NCBI GenBank assembly: GCA_021777055.1
Contig: JAIQZO010000012.1
Location: forward strand, 195,013 to 259,012
Length of the DNA stretch: 64,000 bases
Origin: Candidatus Anammoxibacter sp.
GTDB taxonomy: Bacteria; Planctomycetota; Brocadiia; Brocadiales; Anammoxibacteraceae
Direction: 5' to 3'
Part shown: one piece after another, positions 52,575-62,093 of the stretch
How the letters are laid out: every line of letters begins with the position of its first letter
Position numbering within the stretch: the stretch's first letter is position 1
Translations under genes and position numbers: made by a program
The notes under the pieces: model-generated
Seen by the model: the letters and a program-made list of their open reading frames with translations, nothing else
What the model was told of the DNA's origin: nothing
The model's database searches: none

Positions 52575-55061
52575 ATGAATCGATACTTTATCGTCGTGAT
52601 AACTATATCTTTTGCATTGGGTATATTCCTGGACAACTTGCTTAACGTTTATTTCAGGTTTTCGTTTCTAATTTTCGCTTCTCTAGCAGTAGGTTTCGTT
52701 CTTTTATTCTACAAGTTTAAGAACATACGCAGTATTATCTGCGTAGCACTAATAATTACATCAGGTTTCACATACCATCATTATCGTTCATATCCCACCT
52801 CTCAGAACAGCATTGAAAACCTTATCTCCGAAGATAGAACACTTACAAAAATAAAAGGGATAATTATCCGTCCTTTGGTTGTTAAAAGTAGATTCAACCA
52901 ATTCCCAACTGGTTTATCAAGAGTAGCCAAAGAAAACAAATCCATTATCTTCCTAATACGTGCAGAAGCAGTAAAGATAAAAAACAAATGGGTCCCAATC
53001 TCCGGCATAGTAAGAGGTACTATATACCTTAATTATTTTCACAAATCAAAAGACAACACCTATCTGTCATTACAACACCAAGATTTACAATATGGAGATA
53101 AGATTGAAATTACAGGCAATATTTTTTCTCCGAGACCACCAACGAATCCAGGCCAGTTTGATTATAAAAAATATCTATGTCGTAGCGAGCCTCCTATCAG
53201 GGCATTAATAAGTGTGGCAGATCCCTCCAATGTAAAACTATTGTCCCGTAACAACGAAAGCCTTATATTCCGTTATATTTTCTCGTTAAGGAAAAAGTTC
53301 CTCAACACCATTTATAGTGTGACAGGGCAAAGTAAACCGTCAATACTAACGAGCCTTCTACTGGGTGAGCGGGAAGACGTGCAACCACAAGTCATGGATG
53401 CTTTCATTAAGAGCGGGACAATTCACTTTCTTGCGATAAGCGGTCTTCACGTCGGAATTCTAGTTGTAGTGGCAAATCTGATTTTCTTAATACTCTCCGT
53501 TAACACCAAGGTTTCCGGCTACATTATAATTGTCTTAGTTATAGTTTACGCCATCCTTACAGGTATGAAACCGCCTGTCCTAAGAGCAACTATTATGGTT
53601 GTAGTTTATTACGTAGCCATAATACTTAACAGAAGGTGGAATACTCCATGCGGAATTGCCGCCGCAGCAATGTTTATTTTGATAAGAAACCCATCTGAAC
53701 TTTTTAATGCAGGTTTCCAACTCTCTTTTCTGTCTATTACAGGTATTCTGCTAATGGCCCACCGTATAGAGCCATACCTCCAGAGAACACCTGGGCTAGA
53801 AGAGAGGTTATGCAATAGCTTATCTACAAAGATTCTGCATTTCTTTGAGATTTACTGCGCAAAAACACTATCGGTTTCTATTGCCGCATGGCTGGCAGTA
53901 GCACCAGTGTCCGCCTTCTATTTCCACATAATTGCACCTTTATCCATACCATTGAATATTGTAATCTTTCCTCTTATATGGCTTGCCTTAGTTTCAGGAT
54001 TTATATTTATGACAGTAGGTAGTATCTTCTTGTTTCTAGCAGTACCGTTTGCATGGATAGCCACTATAGCTGATTATATAATAATAAAGATTATCTCTTT
54101 TTCAACGATTAGCCACGTAACATTTTTCTATACTTGTAGTCTGACCGCTGCCTGGCTAGTACTTTACTACATATTGGGAATGGTTCTAATCAATTCAGAA
54201 CGCTTAAAGTTAAGACGTTCCCGTGTGATTATTATTGTACTTCTGACCGGAAGTGTATACTTTTTTTCAAACCTGATCGATTCGGAAAAAGATCAGCTGC
54301 GGCTAACATGCCTTGACGTGGGACATGGTAGTGCTGTCTTTATTGAATTCCCAAACGGGAAAAACCTCTTGTTTGATTGTGGCAGTTTTTCAAATTATGA
54401 TATAGGGAAGTGGATAGTCGCCCCTTTTCTATGGAAACAGAGGATAAAGAAGATAGATACTGTTGTTATTTCACATCAGGATACGGATCATTGCAACGGT
54501 CTACCTTCAATAATGGAAAGATTTAAGATCGGCACTCTGCTTACAACGAAAAGATGTTCCATTTCTGCAACAGGAAACAAATTATTGCAGTCGGCAAAGA
54601 CAAATGGCATTAAAACAGGAATGATCAGCGCCGGTGATGAAGTTACCGGTTATGAAAATACAAAGATCGCTGTCTTAAACCCTCCAAATGATCCAGCAAT
54701 TGCATCTCTTTTGTCTGTAAACGATGCATCATCGGTCTTAAAAATTAACTGTTTCGGATATGTGGTGTTGTTATGCGCAGATATAGAAGAAGATGGGATA
54801 AACAGACTTGTTCTGTACTATAAGAACAACATTAACTCAGACATTATCATTGTTCCACATCATGGCAGACATTCTAATAACAGTAACATATTAGCAGATC
54901 ATGTTAAACCTGAGTATGCCGTAATAAGTGCAAAAGACCAAGGACCATCCGAAAGCACTATAGAGGCATATAAAAATGCAAAGATATTGCAAACCGGTAG
55001 ATCAGGTGCAATTACTGTAACAATAAAAGAAACAGGGATCAATGTGGCACCTTTTTACTGA
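52575..55061 (+). CDS. comEC: ComEC/Rec2-family DNA uptake channel
   Basis: The protein has 828 residues. N-terminal helices and an OB-like DUF4131 region (about 30-215) lead to the Competence membrane domain (about 235-530, SLLLGEREDVQPQVMDAFIKSG, HFLAISGLHVGILVV, RATIMVVVYY). The C-terminal metallo-beta-lactamase domain (about 570-810) has DVGHGSAVFIEFPNGKNLLFDCG and the zinc motif SHQDTDHCNG. It carries single-stranded DNA across the inner membrane. It starts 45 bp after the HAD-YvcK gene, probably in the same operon. Confidence 0.95.
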   Translation: MNRYFIVVITISFALGIFLDNLLNVYFRFSFLIFASLAVGFVLLFYKFKNIRSIICVALIITSGFTYHHYRSYPTSQNSIENLISEDRTLTKIKGIIIRPLVVKSRFNQFPTGLSRVAKENKSIIFLIRAEAVKIKNKWVPISGIVRGTIYLNYFHKSKDNTYLSLQHQDLQYGDKIEITGNIFSPRPPTNPGQFDYKKYLCRSEPPIRALISVADPSNVKLLSRNNESLIFRYIFSLRKKFLNTIYSVTGQSKPSILTSLLLGEREDVQPQVMDAFIKSGTIHFLAISGLHVGILVVVANLIFLILSVNTKVSGYIIIVLVIVYAILTGMKPPVLRATIMVVVYYVAIILNRRWNTPCGIAAAAMFILIRNPSELFNAGFQLSFLSITGILLMAHRIEPYLQRTPGLEERLCNSLSTKILHFFEIYCAKTLSVSIAAWLAVAPVSAFYFHIIAPLSIPLNIVIFPLIWLALVSGFIFMTVGSIFLFLAVPFAWIATIADYIIIKIISFSTISHVTFFYTCSLTAAWLVLYYILGMVLINSERLKLRRSRVIIIVLLTGSVYFFSNLIDSEKDQLRLTCLDVGHGSAVFIEFPNGKNLLFDCGSFSNYDIGKWIVAPFLWKQRIKKIDTVVISHQDTDHCNGLPSIMERFKIGTLLTTKRCSISATGNKLLQSAKTNGIKTGMISAGDEVTGYENTKIAVLNPPNDPAIASLLSVNDASSVLKINCFGYVVLLCADIEEDGINRLVLYYKNNINSDIIIVPHHGRHSNNSNILADHVKPEYAVISAKDQGPSESTIEAYKNAKILQTGRSGAITVTIKETGINVAPFY

Positions 55062-55126
55062 TTTTTGTTCTTTCTCCAACCTTATTTATCAGTTCAACGT
55101 TGGTATTGTATCTCTTGACTAATCAT

Positions 55127-55160
55127 AATTGTTTAACTCTCCATGAAGAGTTAAACAATT
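55127..55160. terminator. Perfect 14-bp hairpin between convergent genes
   Basis: AATTGTTTAACTCT (55127-55140), loop CCATGA, and AGAGTTAAACAATT (55147-55160). It lies between comEC and the convergent YVTN gene and could serve both, although no long T-run follows on either strand. Confidence 0.55.
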
Positions 55161-55224
55161 ACTAACCATGAGTTCCATTATTGTCCCAACAAGAGTAATA
55201 AACCATCAGTCCTGAATTTATCCG

Positions 55225-56601
55225 CTAATCCTGCTTAATAATGGTCTCTATTCCGTCTGCACTAAATACAATCGTCCCGTCACTGCCTACAAGCTTAAAT
55301 CTGAAAAAGAATTTTGCAGTTCCGTTAATGTCTGTTACTGCGGATGACGGCCATACTAATACTCCGGCACCACTGGTATCTGCATCAACCTTTATCCCTG
55401 GAAGAGGATTACCTTGCCGATCCACTACTATAACTGTTGCTTTTTTTCTCAGCAAGGATCTTTTATGTGAAGATGGAATCACAATTAAATTTGTTACAAC
55501 TGCATCCTCATCCAAAAGTACCGTAACACTATTAGATCCTTTATTAACCACATAAACAAAATTATTATTCGTGTTAACCGCAACTCCCACAGGTAACTCT
55601 TCTGCCTCTATTTTGGTTTTGACCTGTTTGGTTTCTTCATTGATTATGATTACACCGCTATTATCGGGATCTGTTATAAATATATGGTTTCTGTTAGGGT
55701 TAACAGCCAATCTGAATGGCTCGTCTAATTTAAATTCATTCACTTTAAAAGGGGTTGAGGGTACTACAATATCTGCTACAATGTCATTGCTTTCACCGTC
55801 AATTAACTGGAGGCGGTTAGTATGTGGACCAAGTATTAAAGTTTCATTTGCCACATATATTTGATTTGTCTCCCGGTTTAAATCTAATCCGTAGATTTGC
55901 GAAACAAAGATATCTCCTCTAATAGACCCTAAATTAATATTATCAACTATCTCATTACTTGCGCCATCAATAACTAATAAATTGTTATCAGAACTAACAG
56001 TTGCACTAAACACCAAACTTGAATGTGTAACATATATAATGTTTGTATTAGGGTTAACAACAATCCCGTTTGTATTTAAGAAGACTTCATCAAGTGGATC
56101 ATTCTTGTTTACAAGATTTACATCAATCCGGTCGAGCACAATGTTTTCATCACCGTCAATAATATCAACACTATTTCCTGCAGAATTTACAAGATAGATC
56201 AGGTTTGTTAACTCATTAACACATATTCCCAATGGACGAATGCCCACATTAATTACGTCTATTACTTCATTAGTAGCGGCATCAATCACACTAACCGTAT
56301 CTTCACCAAAGTTAGTTATATATACGTGATTAGTAATTGTATTAACTGCAACTCCTTTTGGAATGTTCCCAACATCAATAGAATCCAATATTTTATTATT
56401 TTCTCCATCTATTATGCTTACACTGTTATCTCCGCTATTGGTAACATATAAACGGTTCGTTATCTGGTTTATACCAATTCCTACAGGTGCAGCACCAACT
56501 GCAATATTTTTTACCATAATCTGTGATTGCGCAAGATCACAAGAAAAAATAGTAACGAAGATTACAATTTGTAGAATCTTGTATATTGAGCTATTTTGCA
56601 T
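55225..56601 (-). CDS. Secreted YVTN beta-propeller protein, 7 repeats, with C-terminal Ig-like domain
   Basis: The protein has 458 residues with a signal peptide (about 1-27). Seven repeats of the type N-x3-N-x-hydrophobic-Y/F-hydrophobic (NQITNRLYVTN, NTITNHVYITN, NELTNLIYLVN, NPNTNIIYVTH, NRETNQIYVAN, NPNRNHIFITD, NTNNNFVYVVN) should close one seven-bladed propeller. An Ig-like (Big_1-type) domain (about 370-455, KKATVIVVDRQGNPLPGIKV) follows. Surface adhesion or binding is the usual guess for the family. The function is unknown. Confidence 0.87.
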   Translation of the reverse strand: MQNSSIYKILQIVIFVTIFSCDLAQSQIMVKNIAVGAAPVGIGINQITNRLYVTNSGDNSVSIIDGENNKILDSIDVGNIPKGVAVNTITNHVYITNFGEDTVSVIDAATNEVIDVINVGIRPLGICVNELTNLIYLVNSAGNSVDIIDGDENIVLDRIDVNLVNKNDPLDEVFLNTNGIVVNPNTNIIYVTHSSLVFSATVSSDNNLLVIDGASNEIVDNINLGSIRGDIFVSQIYGLDLNRETNQIYVANETLILGPHTNRLQLIDGESNDIVADIVVPSTPFKVNEFKLDEPFRLAVNPNRNHIFITDPDNSGVIIINEETKQVKTKIEAEELPVGVAVNTNNNFVYVVNKGSNSVTVLLDEDAVVTNLIVIPSSHKRSLLRKKATVIVVDRQGNPLPGIKVDADTSGAGVLVWPSSAVTDINGTAKFFFRFKLVGSDGTIVFSADGIETIIKQD

Positions 56602-56696
56602 TAGGACATGATATAAATAGATTGATAGGTAAATTGAATATTATTAGAGATGGAACATTAACTCAATTTGAAGTTACGAATTATTACATATTGATG

Positions 56697-58613
56697 TTAA
56701 TCTTGTATCACTGTCACATTACCGGATCTTAGATTTACTACATAGACCCGGTTTGTCACGGGATTTATTGCTATGTCCCATGGTGCTTTTCCCACTCTGA
56801 TGCTCTTAACAACCTCATCAGTACCACCATCGACAACATTAACTATATTTCTATCTCTACCACTTGAGAGACCACTTACGTATATATGGTTTGTTGTTGG
56901 ATTAACTTCAATGCGAAAGGCGTCATTTATACCCGGAATCTCTTTGATAATTTGGTTACTCTTTCCATCAACTACATTGACACTATTACCGGCAACATAA
57001 ATCTTATTGTTTCTTTGGTTAAGACTAAGATCATGAGCAAAGATTCCCGTTATTGTCTCTTTAATTTTATTAGCAAATCCATCAATTACTATAACAGGTG
57101 CAAAAAAAATGTCCTGATCTTGATGTGGAGCCGCCATTAAATCGCTTACAATAAAACTTGTAACATATATACGGTTAGTTACAGAATTAGCTTCAACAAG
57201 GTCAAGATTCATTCCTCTTATAAAATCAATATTGTCAATAATCTTATTGGTAAGACCGTCTATTACACTAACTTTACTTTTTAATCTATTCGTTACATAG
57301 ATTCGATTACTCTTTATATTAACACCCACATCTTGTGGAGAAGCCAACCGCCTGATAGTTTCAATTACACTGCTCCTGTTCCCATCAATTACGCTGATGC
57401 TGTTACTTCCTTGGTTCGCCACATAAATTCGATTTGTTACCGGATTAACACACGCCCCCCGTGTTATGAAACCTATCTCAATAGTATCAACAACACGATT
57501 AGTATACCCATTTATCACACTGACAATCCCTCTTTTTCTAGAGTCCCCATCACTAAAAACATAAATCTTGTTAGTGGTAGGATTAGCAATTATTTGGAAT
57601 GGAATAACACCAATAACCACACTATCTATAACCTGATTTGAGTTGCCATCAATAACACCAATATTATGACCGCCTGCATTTGCTATGTATATGCGGTTTG
57701 TGACAGAGTTAACTCCTATTCCTTCAGGAAAATTGCTGCCCGTTATGGTGTCAACAACTTCATTAGTATTGCCATCTACCACAGTTACACTGTCATCCGA
57801 AACATTAGTGACATAAATGTTATTTGTTTCAATATTAATATCAATAGCCCTTAATCCATGTGTTATATTAATAGAATTAATAAGGCTGTTGCTATTGCCG
57901 TCTATTATGTTGATAGAATCATTATTTATTATATAAACGGTATTTGTGTTACTATTAATGCTAATTTGCCTAGGGAAACCTTCAACTATAATTGTATCAA
58001 CCACCAGGTTAGTAACGCCATCTATCACAGATAGAGTTTCATTCGATGAATCCGAAACATAGAGCATGTTTGTTACAGGATTAATAGCTATCCCAGATGG
58101 AGATGCGATCATGATGGTATCAATTACTTCATTAGATTCTCCATCAATCACACTGATGCTGCGGCCATTACTGTTTACAGTATAAATCCTGTTTTTTAAA
58201 GGATTAACCGCGAGGTTCGAAGGAGAGCTACCTACTTTTATTTTATCAATAATGCGGTTAGTCTCCCCGTCAACCACATTGAGATTATTACGGTGATCAG
58301 TTACGTATATTCTATTTGTTAACACATTAATGCCAATAGCCTGCGGGCCAGCTATTATTTCTATTGTTTTAACAACTTCATTAGTATTTGTGTTAATTAT
58401 GCTGACATTGCGGCTGTGTGTATTGATCACATAAACTTTATTTGTGGCCGTATTTACAGCAATCCCTTCCGGGCCAGTACCATTTCCGGCTTTGGGCCCA
58501 ATGGGTATTGTTGTTAATACTGTTTGGGCAATCAAGCTGCTTATAAATAAAGGTATGACCAAAGCAAGAAAAACAATAAACGGCAACACCATTTTGCAGA
58601 ATGGTTTAAGCAT
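56697..58613 (-). CDS. Secreted YVTN beta-propeller protein, 14 repeats
   Basis: I choose the ATG at 58613 (638 residues). AGGAG lies 9 bp before it, and the signal peptide (LKPFCKMVLPFIVFLALVIP, to about residue 29) starts there. The upstream in-frame start adds an unlikely tail. Fourteen N-x3-N-x-hydrophobic-Y repeats fill the protein, each with VIDG-x-(T/S)N-x-(V/I)(V/I) between. Two seven-bladed propellers are the simplest reading. There is no C-terminal domain. Confidence 0.87.
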   Translation of the reverse strand: MLKPFCKMVLPFIVFLALVIPLFISSLIAQTVLTTIPIGPKAGNGTGPEGIAVNTATNKVYVINTHSRNVSIINTNTNEVVKTIEIIAGPQAIGINVLTNRIYVTDHRNNLNVVDGETNRIIDKIKVGSSPSNLAVNPLKNRIYTVNSNGRSISVIDGESNEVIDTIMIASPSGIAINPVTNMLYVSDSSNETLSVIDGVTNLVVDTIIVEGFPRQISINSNTNTVYIINNDSINIIDGNSNSLINSINITHGLRAIDINIETNNIYVTNVSDDSVTVVDGNTNEVVDTITGSNFPEGIGVNSVTNRIYIANAGGHNIGVIDGNSNQVIDSVVIGVIPFQIIANPTTNKIYVFSDGDSRKRGIVSVINGYTNRVVDTIEIGFITRGACVNPVTNRIYVANQGSNSISVIDGNRSSVIETIRRLASPQDVGVNIKSNRIYVTNRLKSKVSVIDGLTNKIIDNIDFIRGMNLDLVEANSVTNRIYVTSFIVSDLMAAPHQDQDIFFAPVIVIDGFANKIKETITGIFAHDLSLNQRNNKIYVAGNSVNVVDGKSNQIIKEIPGINDAFRIEVNPTTNHIYVSGLSSGRDRNIVNVVDGGTDEVVKSIRVGKAPWDIAINPVTNRVYVVNLRSGNVTVIQD

Positions 58614-58802
58614 AACTATTTTCTCCTGTCTATTTTCATTAACCAAAACGTAATATTTAGGAAGGGGCATGTAATAATGAACAAGCATTTTTAAATTTTC
58701 ATGAAATTTCTCATTCTTATTAATATTAGTACTCCAAATTAATAAAATAGAAATACCCGATTAAAACTAAAGATGTTATTACAGTATCTATTTAGCGTAT
58801 TT

Positions 58803-59098
58803 AGAATTCAGGAGTCAGAATTCTGAATGAGAAAACCAACACAACATTGAAACTATTTAACTTGTGGGTAGAAGTCCTCTTTGCCCATTTGCACTGTTTA
58901 AATGTTGTTAGGTTGATGGGCATGCCCTAAGGGCGTTTGTCTCAAACCTATTGTTGGTGGCCCTTGTAATTAAAGAATGTTTCTTAAAATTGAGAGCTCT
59001 TTGATCGGACATTTGTTGTCGCGAAGCGGCGCCAACTAGAAATTGATCTGGAAACTAGTGCTATATTCTGAATTCTGGATCCTGAATACTGGATTCTG
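58803..59098. repeat. Inverted-repeat-flanked intergenic element
   Basis: AGAATTCAGGAGTCAGAATT (from 58803) is inverted at 59065-59087 (ATTCTGAATTCTGGATCCTG and on). The interior has GTCGCGAAGCGGCGCC and no reading frame. It fills most of the 58614-59183 gap. Confidence 0.5.
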
Positions 59099-59183
59099 CA
59101 TAATTACTTATTACAAATGATTAGCCAAAAGCAAAAGATGGGTGGCTACGTAGCAGACGGTGTGTGTAACACACACATAGAAT

Positions 59184-61658
59184 TCAATCTTTTCCTAAAG
59201 AACGCCTTTCAACAGGACCCTGAAATGTCTGTGTCCACTCCGGGCGTGGAGGAAGGTTACCTCTATCTATCTTACCTTGCCATTCTTGATCTGTAAGGCG
59301 ATCTTTCGCGCCATGGCTAAACTCATAATATGAATAAATCGGCCCTACGTAAACGGCCTTATCATCCTCGTTATCGATTGCGATTACGCAAAAATTAACA
59401 TCCCCAACTCCCACCTCTAGTACCTTTTTTTCATTGGTATCTGTGTGCACGTCCGCAATTGTCGGATCCCATTTCCTTGCAAGAATCCCTCCGTGTTTAT
59501 CTCGATTATAAAACAGATTGCAGTACCATCCATCATATCGTGGTGGCCCGCTCCCTCCGCCCCTGACATCAATGGTCTTTTTTATGAATTGTTTCTCTTC
59601 ATCTGTAAATGGCTTACCCTCAAGTTCTTTTTCCGCCAGTCCTTTTAATTGGTCTAATGTAACAGACATGTTTTTAAAAAATGAAATTTGCCTCTTTTGT
59701 ATCTCATTTAGCAATTTATCTGGCTTTCCATCATTAGATGAATAGTCTGCTGCCTTAAATAGACGGGCAGACTCGTCAGCAAAATACTTAATTCCCGCAT
59801 AAAAAGCCGGATAGGGTTCTATATATCCAGTCGGATATTCACAGCCCAGAAATGCAGTACCCGACTGTTTTGCATAGAGAATTGTATCGTGTCGCAACTC
59901 TGCCCATGACGACAACTGGGTTTGCAGTTGCTTCATTTGCCACGCTCTACCCGCCATAACTTGCGGAAAATTTTTATGATTTGTCATGTCATCATCAATA
60001 GTTCTGAGACTATGCAACCAGAGATTATATAAGTTTTGTTTCCAAAAGCCTGGCAATTGGTTGTTTACAAACTCAAAACACGCGAGTAAATTAGCGCTAT
60101 AATTCCATTTCTTGAGTTCTTCACTTAAAAGAAGAACAGCTTCATTATTCCCCAATGCGGCCATTACATCCAAACCCTTTGGCATGAATCGTTTTATCTT
60201 CTTATTCTTAAAAATGATGGAATCAAAAACTACCTGAGACAGAATAAATGAATCAATCACAAACCGCTGTCCAAACATTTGAAATAGTGAAGGGGGAGGT
60301 ACTTTAATCGTGTCGTGCTTATTAGAAATAACCAGTTGAGAGCGTATACGTTGATTTGTAAATCTATTTGACTCAACTGTATTCCTCACCCTTTGCAAAT
60401 CTTCATCTTTTTCGACACCATTAAGATCTTTTATACTGTTCTCTTTAAGCACCTTAACCAGGTTAAAAGGAGATAAGTTATCACTCTTACCAATCATAAA
60501 CGCAATAATATCATCTATGACCTTGAGTTGTTCCATACTTTTGGTATTAACCAATGTCTCAGTTAAGAGAATTGCATCTCTTAATTCACGATTGGCCTGC
60601 AAACGATCTCCAGGTTTGCGCGGGATAATGTTCCAACCGCAATCTGCACGCCCCAACCACATCATGCAACGAAAATAACTCTGCAATTTGATACTCTTTG
60701 TATAGTGACCACGCGGTTTGAATTGAGAATAATCTACATAACGTTCATCACCATAAATAGAGGTTGTCGACACTTTCCCTGAAACGGGAGACTGAAGACA
60801 CAGCGCAGCAACTAAATTAAGGACCTCCAAGGCTTTTCCATCCTGCGCAAACTTTGTATGCACTTTCAACTTACCGTCCCACGTACCTTGTACTATAATC
60901 CTGTTTCGCTTTTCTAAGATAGAAAAAAACTCTCGTTTATTGATAGTCCCGTCCTCCAGCCCCTTTAAAAGAAGTTCAACGTCATCTTCATCCAATTCTA
61001 ATTTGTCATCGACATTACCATTCTGATCTTTACGTACTTCCGCTCCTGCACCAGCCAATAAGTTACGAGCAATTGTTAAATAGAGATCAACATCTTTAAT
61101 GTGATTAGAAAGTGGTGGATTTGTATAATTGGAGTACTTGTTAAAAAGTTCATTATGTGCATTTGAAAGGATGTCATCAATTGTATGAGCAAAAAGCACC
61201 TCTTCTAACTCCATAAGAATTTCATCATAACTGCGGTGCATAGCGTGAAGAATAGAATCTGTTGTAATAAATACCGGTAGATCTTTTGTATAAATAGCAA
61301 AATAAGCCGATCCAAAACTATTGCGTTGACCATGGTCAACAGAAACAAACCCGTTTCGTTTGAATATTTCCATCTCTTTTTGATTCAATTTCATCTTCTC
61401 ACTCACGGAATCATAGAATTTGATTGCCGTAGGATCAAAAGTCAGCCTATCTTTGTATCCGCGTTTAGGAATCCTGGTCTTGAACTGCTGATAAGTCATG
61501 TCCTCATATTCTGACAAAATTTGTTCAAACACCTGTTTCTCATACGGTTTGTCAGCTTTTCCCTGTTTATTCTCACCAGCTGAAACAACAAATGGAAATA
61601 TTCCAACAACGAAACATAGTATATATTTTAGCTTTTTAGAAATCATCAGCGTGATCAT
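59184..61658 (-). CDS. DUF3160-family exported protein
   Basis: The protein has 824 residues. An N-terminal signal peptide (SKKLKYILCFVVGIFPFVVSA) is followed by a large helical domain with FVSVDHGQRNSFGSAYFAIY, LPVFITTDSILHAMHRSYDE, GQRFVIDSFILSQVVFDSI and the C-terminal GVGDVNFCVIAIDNEDDKAV. These correspond to the DUF3160 family, which is secreted and of unknown function. AAAAGG abuts the first ATG (61658), so the ATG four codons on (61646) is an equally good start. A 17-bp direct repeat (59108-59124 and 61768-61784) brackets the gene. Confidence 0.82.
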   Translation of the reverse strand: MITLMISKKLKYILCFVVGIFPFVVSAGENKQGKADKPYEKQVFEQILSEYEDMTYQQFKTRIPKRGYKDRLTFDPTAIKFYDSVSEKMKLNQKEMEIFKRNGFVSVDHGQRNSFGSAYFAIYTKDLPVFITTDSILHAMHRSYDEILMELEEVLFAHTIDDILSNAHNELFNKYSNYTNPPLSNHIKDVDLYLTIARNLLAGAGAEVRKDQNGNVDDKLELDEDDVELLLKGLEDGTINKREFFSILEKRNRIIVQGTWDGKLKVHTKFAQDGKALEVLNLVAALCLQSPVSGKVSTTSIYGDERYVDYSQFKPRGHYTKSIKLQSYFRCMMWLGRADCGWNIIPRKPGDRLQANRELRDAILLTETLVNTKSMEQLKVIDDIIAFMIGKSDNLSPFNLVKVLKENSIKDLNGVEKDEDLQRVRNTVESNRFTNQRIRSQLVISNKHDTIKVPPPSLFQMFGQRFVIDSFILSQVVFDSIIFKNKKIKRFMPKGLDVMAALGNNEAVLLLSEELKKWNYSANLLACFEFVNNQLPGFWKQNLYNLWLHSLRTIDDDMTNHKNFPQVMAGRAWQMKQLQTQLSSWAELRHDTILYAKQSGTAFLGCEYPTGYIEPYPAFYAGIKYFADESARLFKAADYSSNDGKPDKLLNEIQKRQISFFKNMSVTLDQLKGLAEKELEGKPFTDEEKQFIKKTIDVRGGGSGPPRYDGWYCNLFYNRDKHGGILARKWDPTIADVHTDTNEKKVLEVGVGDVNFCVIAIDNEDDKAVYVGPIYSYYEFSHGAKDRLTDQEWQGKIDRGNLPPRPEWTQTFQGPVERRSLGKD

Positions 61659-61786
61659 CCTTTTCTAATATGTTTTAAATACCGGAGTTAATTGATTGAC
61701 AACAAGATTTCGTTTTTAAGATATAAACCGCAAAAATAATATGCAGCAGAGTTTCCAACTAATAATGTTATTACAAATGATTAGTA

Positions 61787-61975
61787 AAATACAAGAAAAA
61801 CAACATTGTCATTTTTTTGTTTTTATACTGCCCAAGTTGAAGATTTGACCATTGAAATTCGGGCAAAGATAATGTGAAGATAAGTATTACATGCATAATT
61901 TGTTACATGTACGTTCATTATCAGATTAAACACTCAAAATAACTTTAAAATGACAATGTTGTTTTTCTTGCATTT
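61787..61975. mobile_element. MITE-like element with 24-bp perfect inverted ends
   Basis: The stretch 61792-61815 (CAAGAAAAACAACATTGTCA and on) is the exact reverse complement of 61947-61970. Inside lies a unit (61837-61909) also found twice at 32041-32200. There is no reading frame. It sits between the DUF3160 gene and the divergent YVTN/PKD gene. Confidence 0.65.
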
Positions 61976-62093
61976 AATAAATATATTCATTAAGTTACAG
62001 TTTTGAGAAACTGTTATTATTGTATATATGCTTGGACTCTTAAAATTTATAATAACTCATACAAAGAGACAAAAGCGCAAAGTAAATTGTAGA

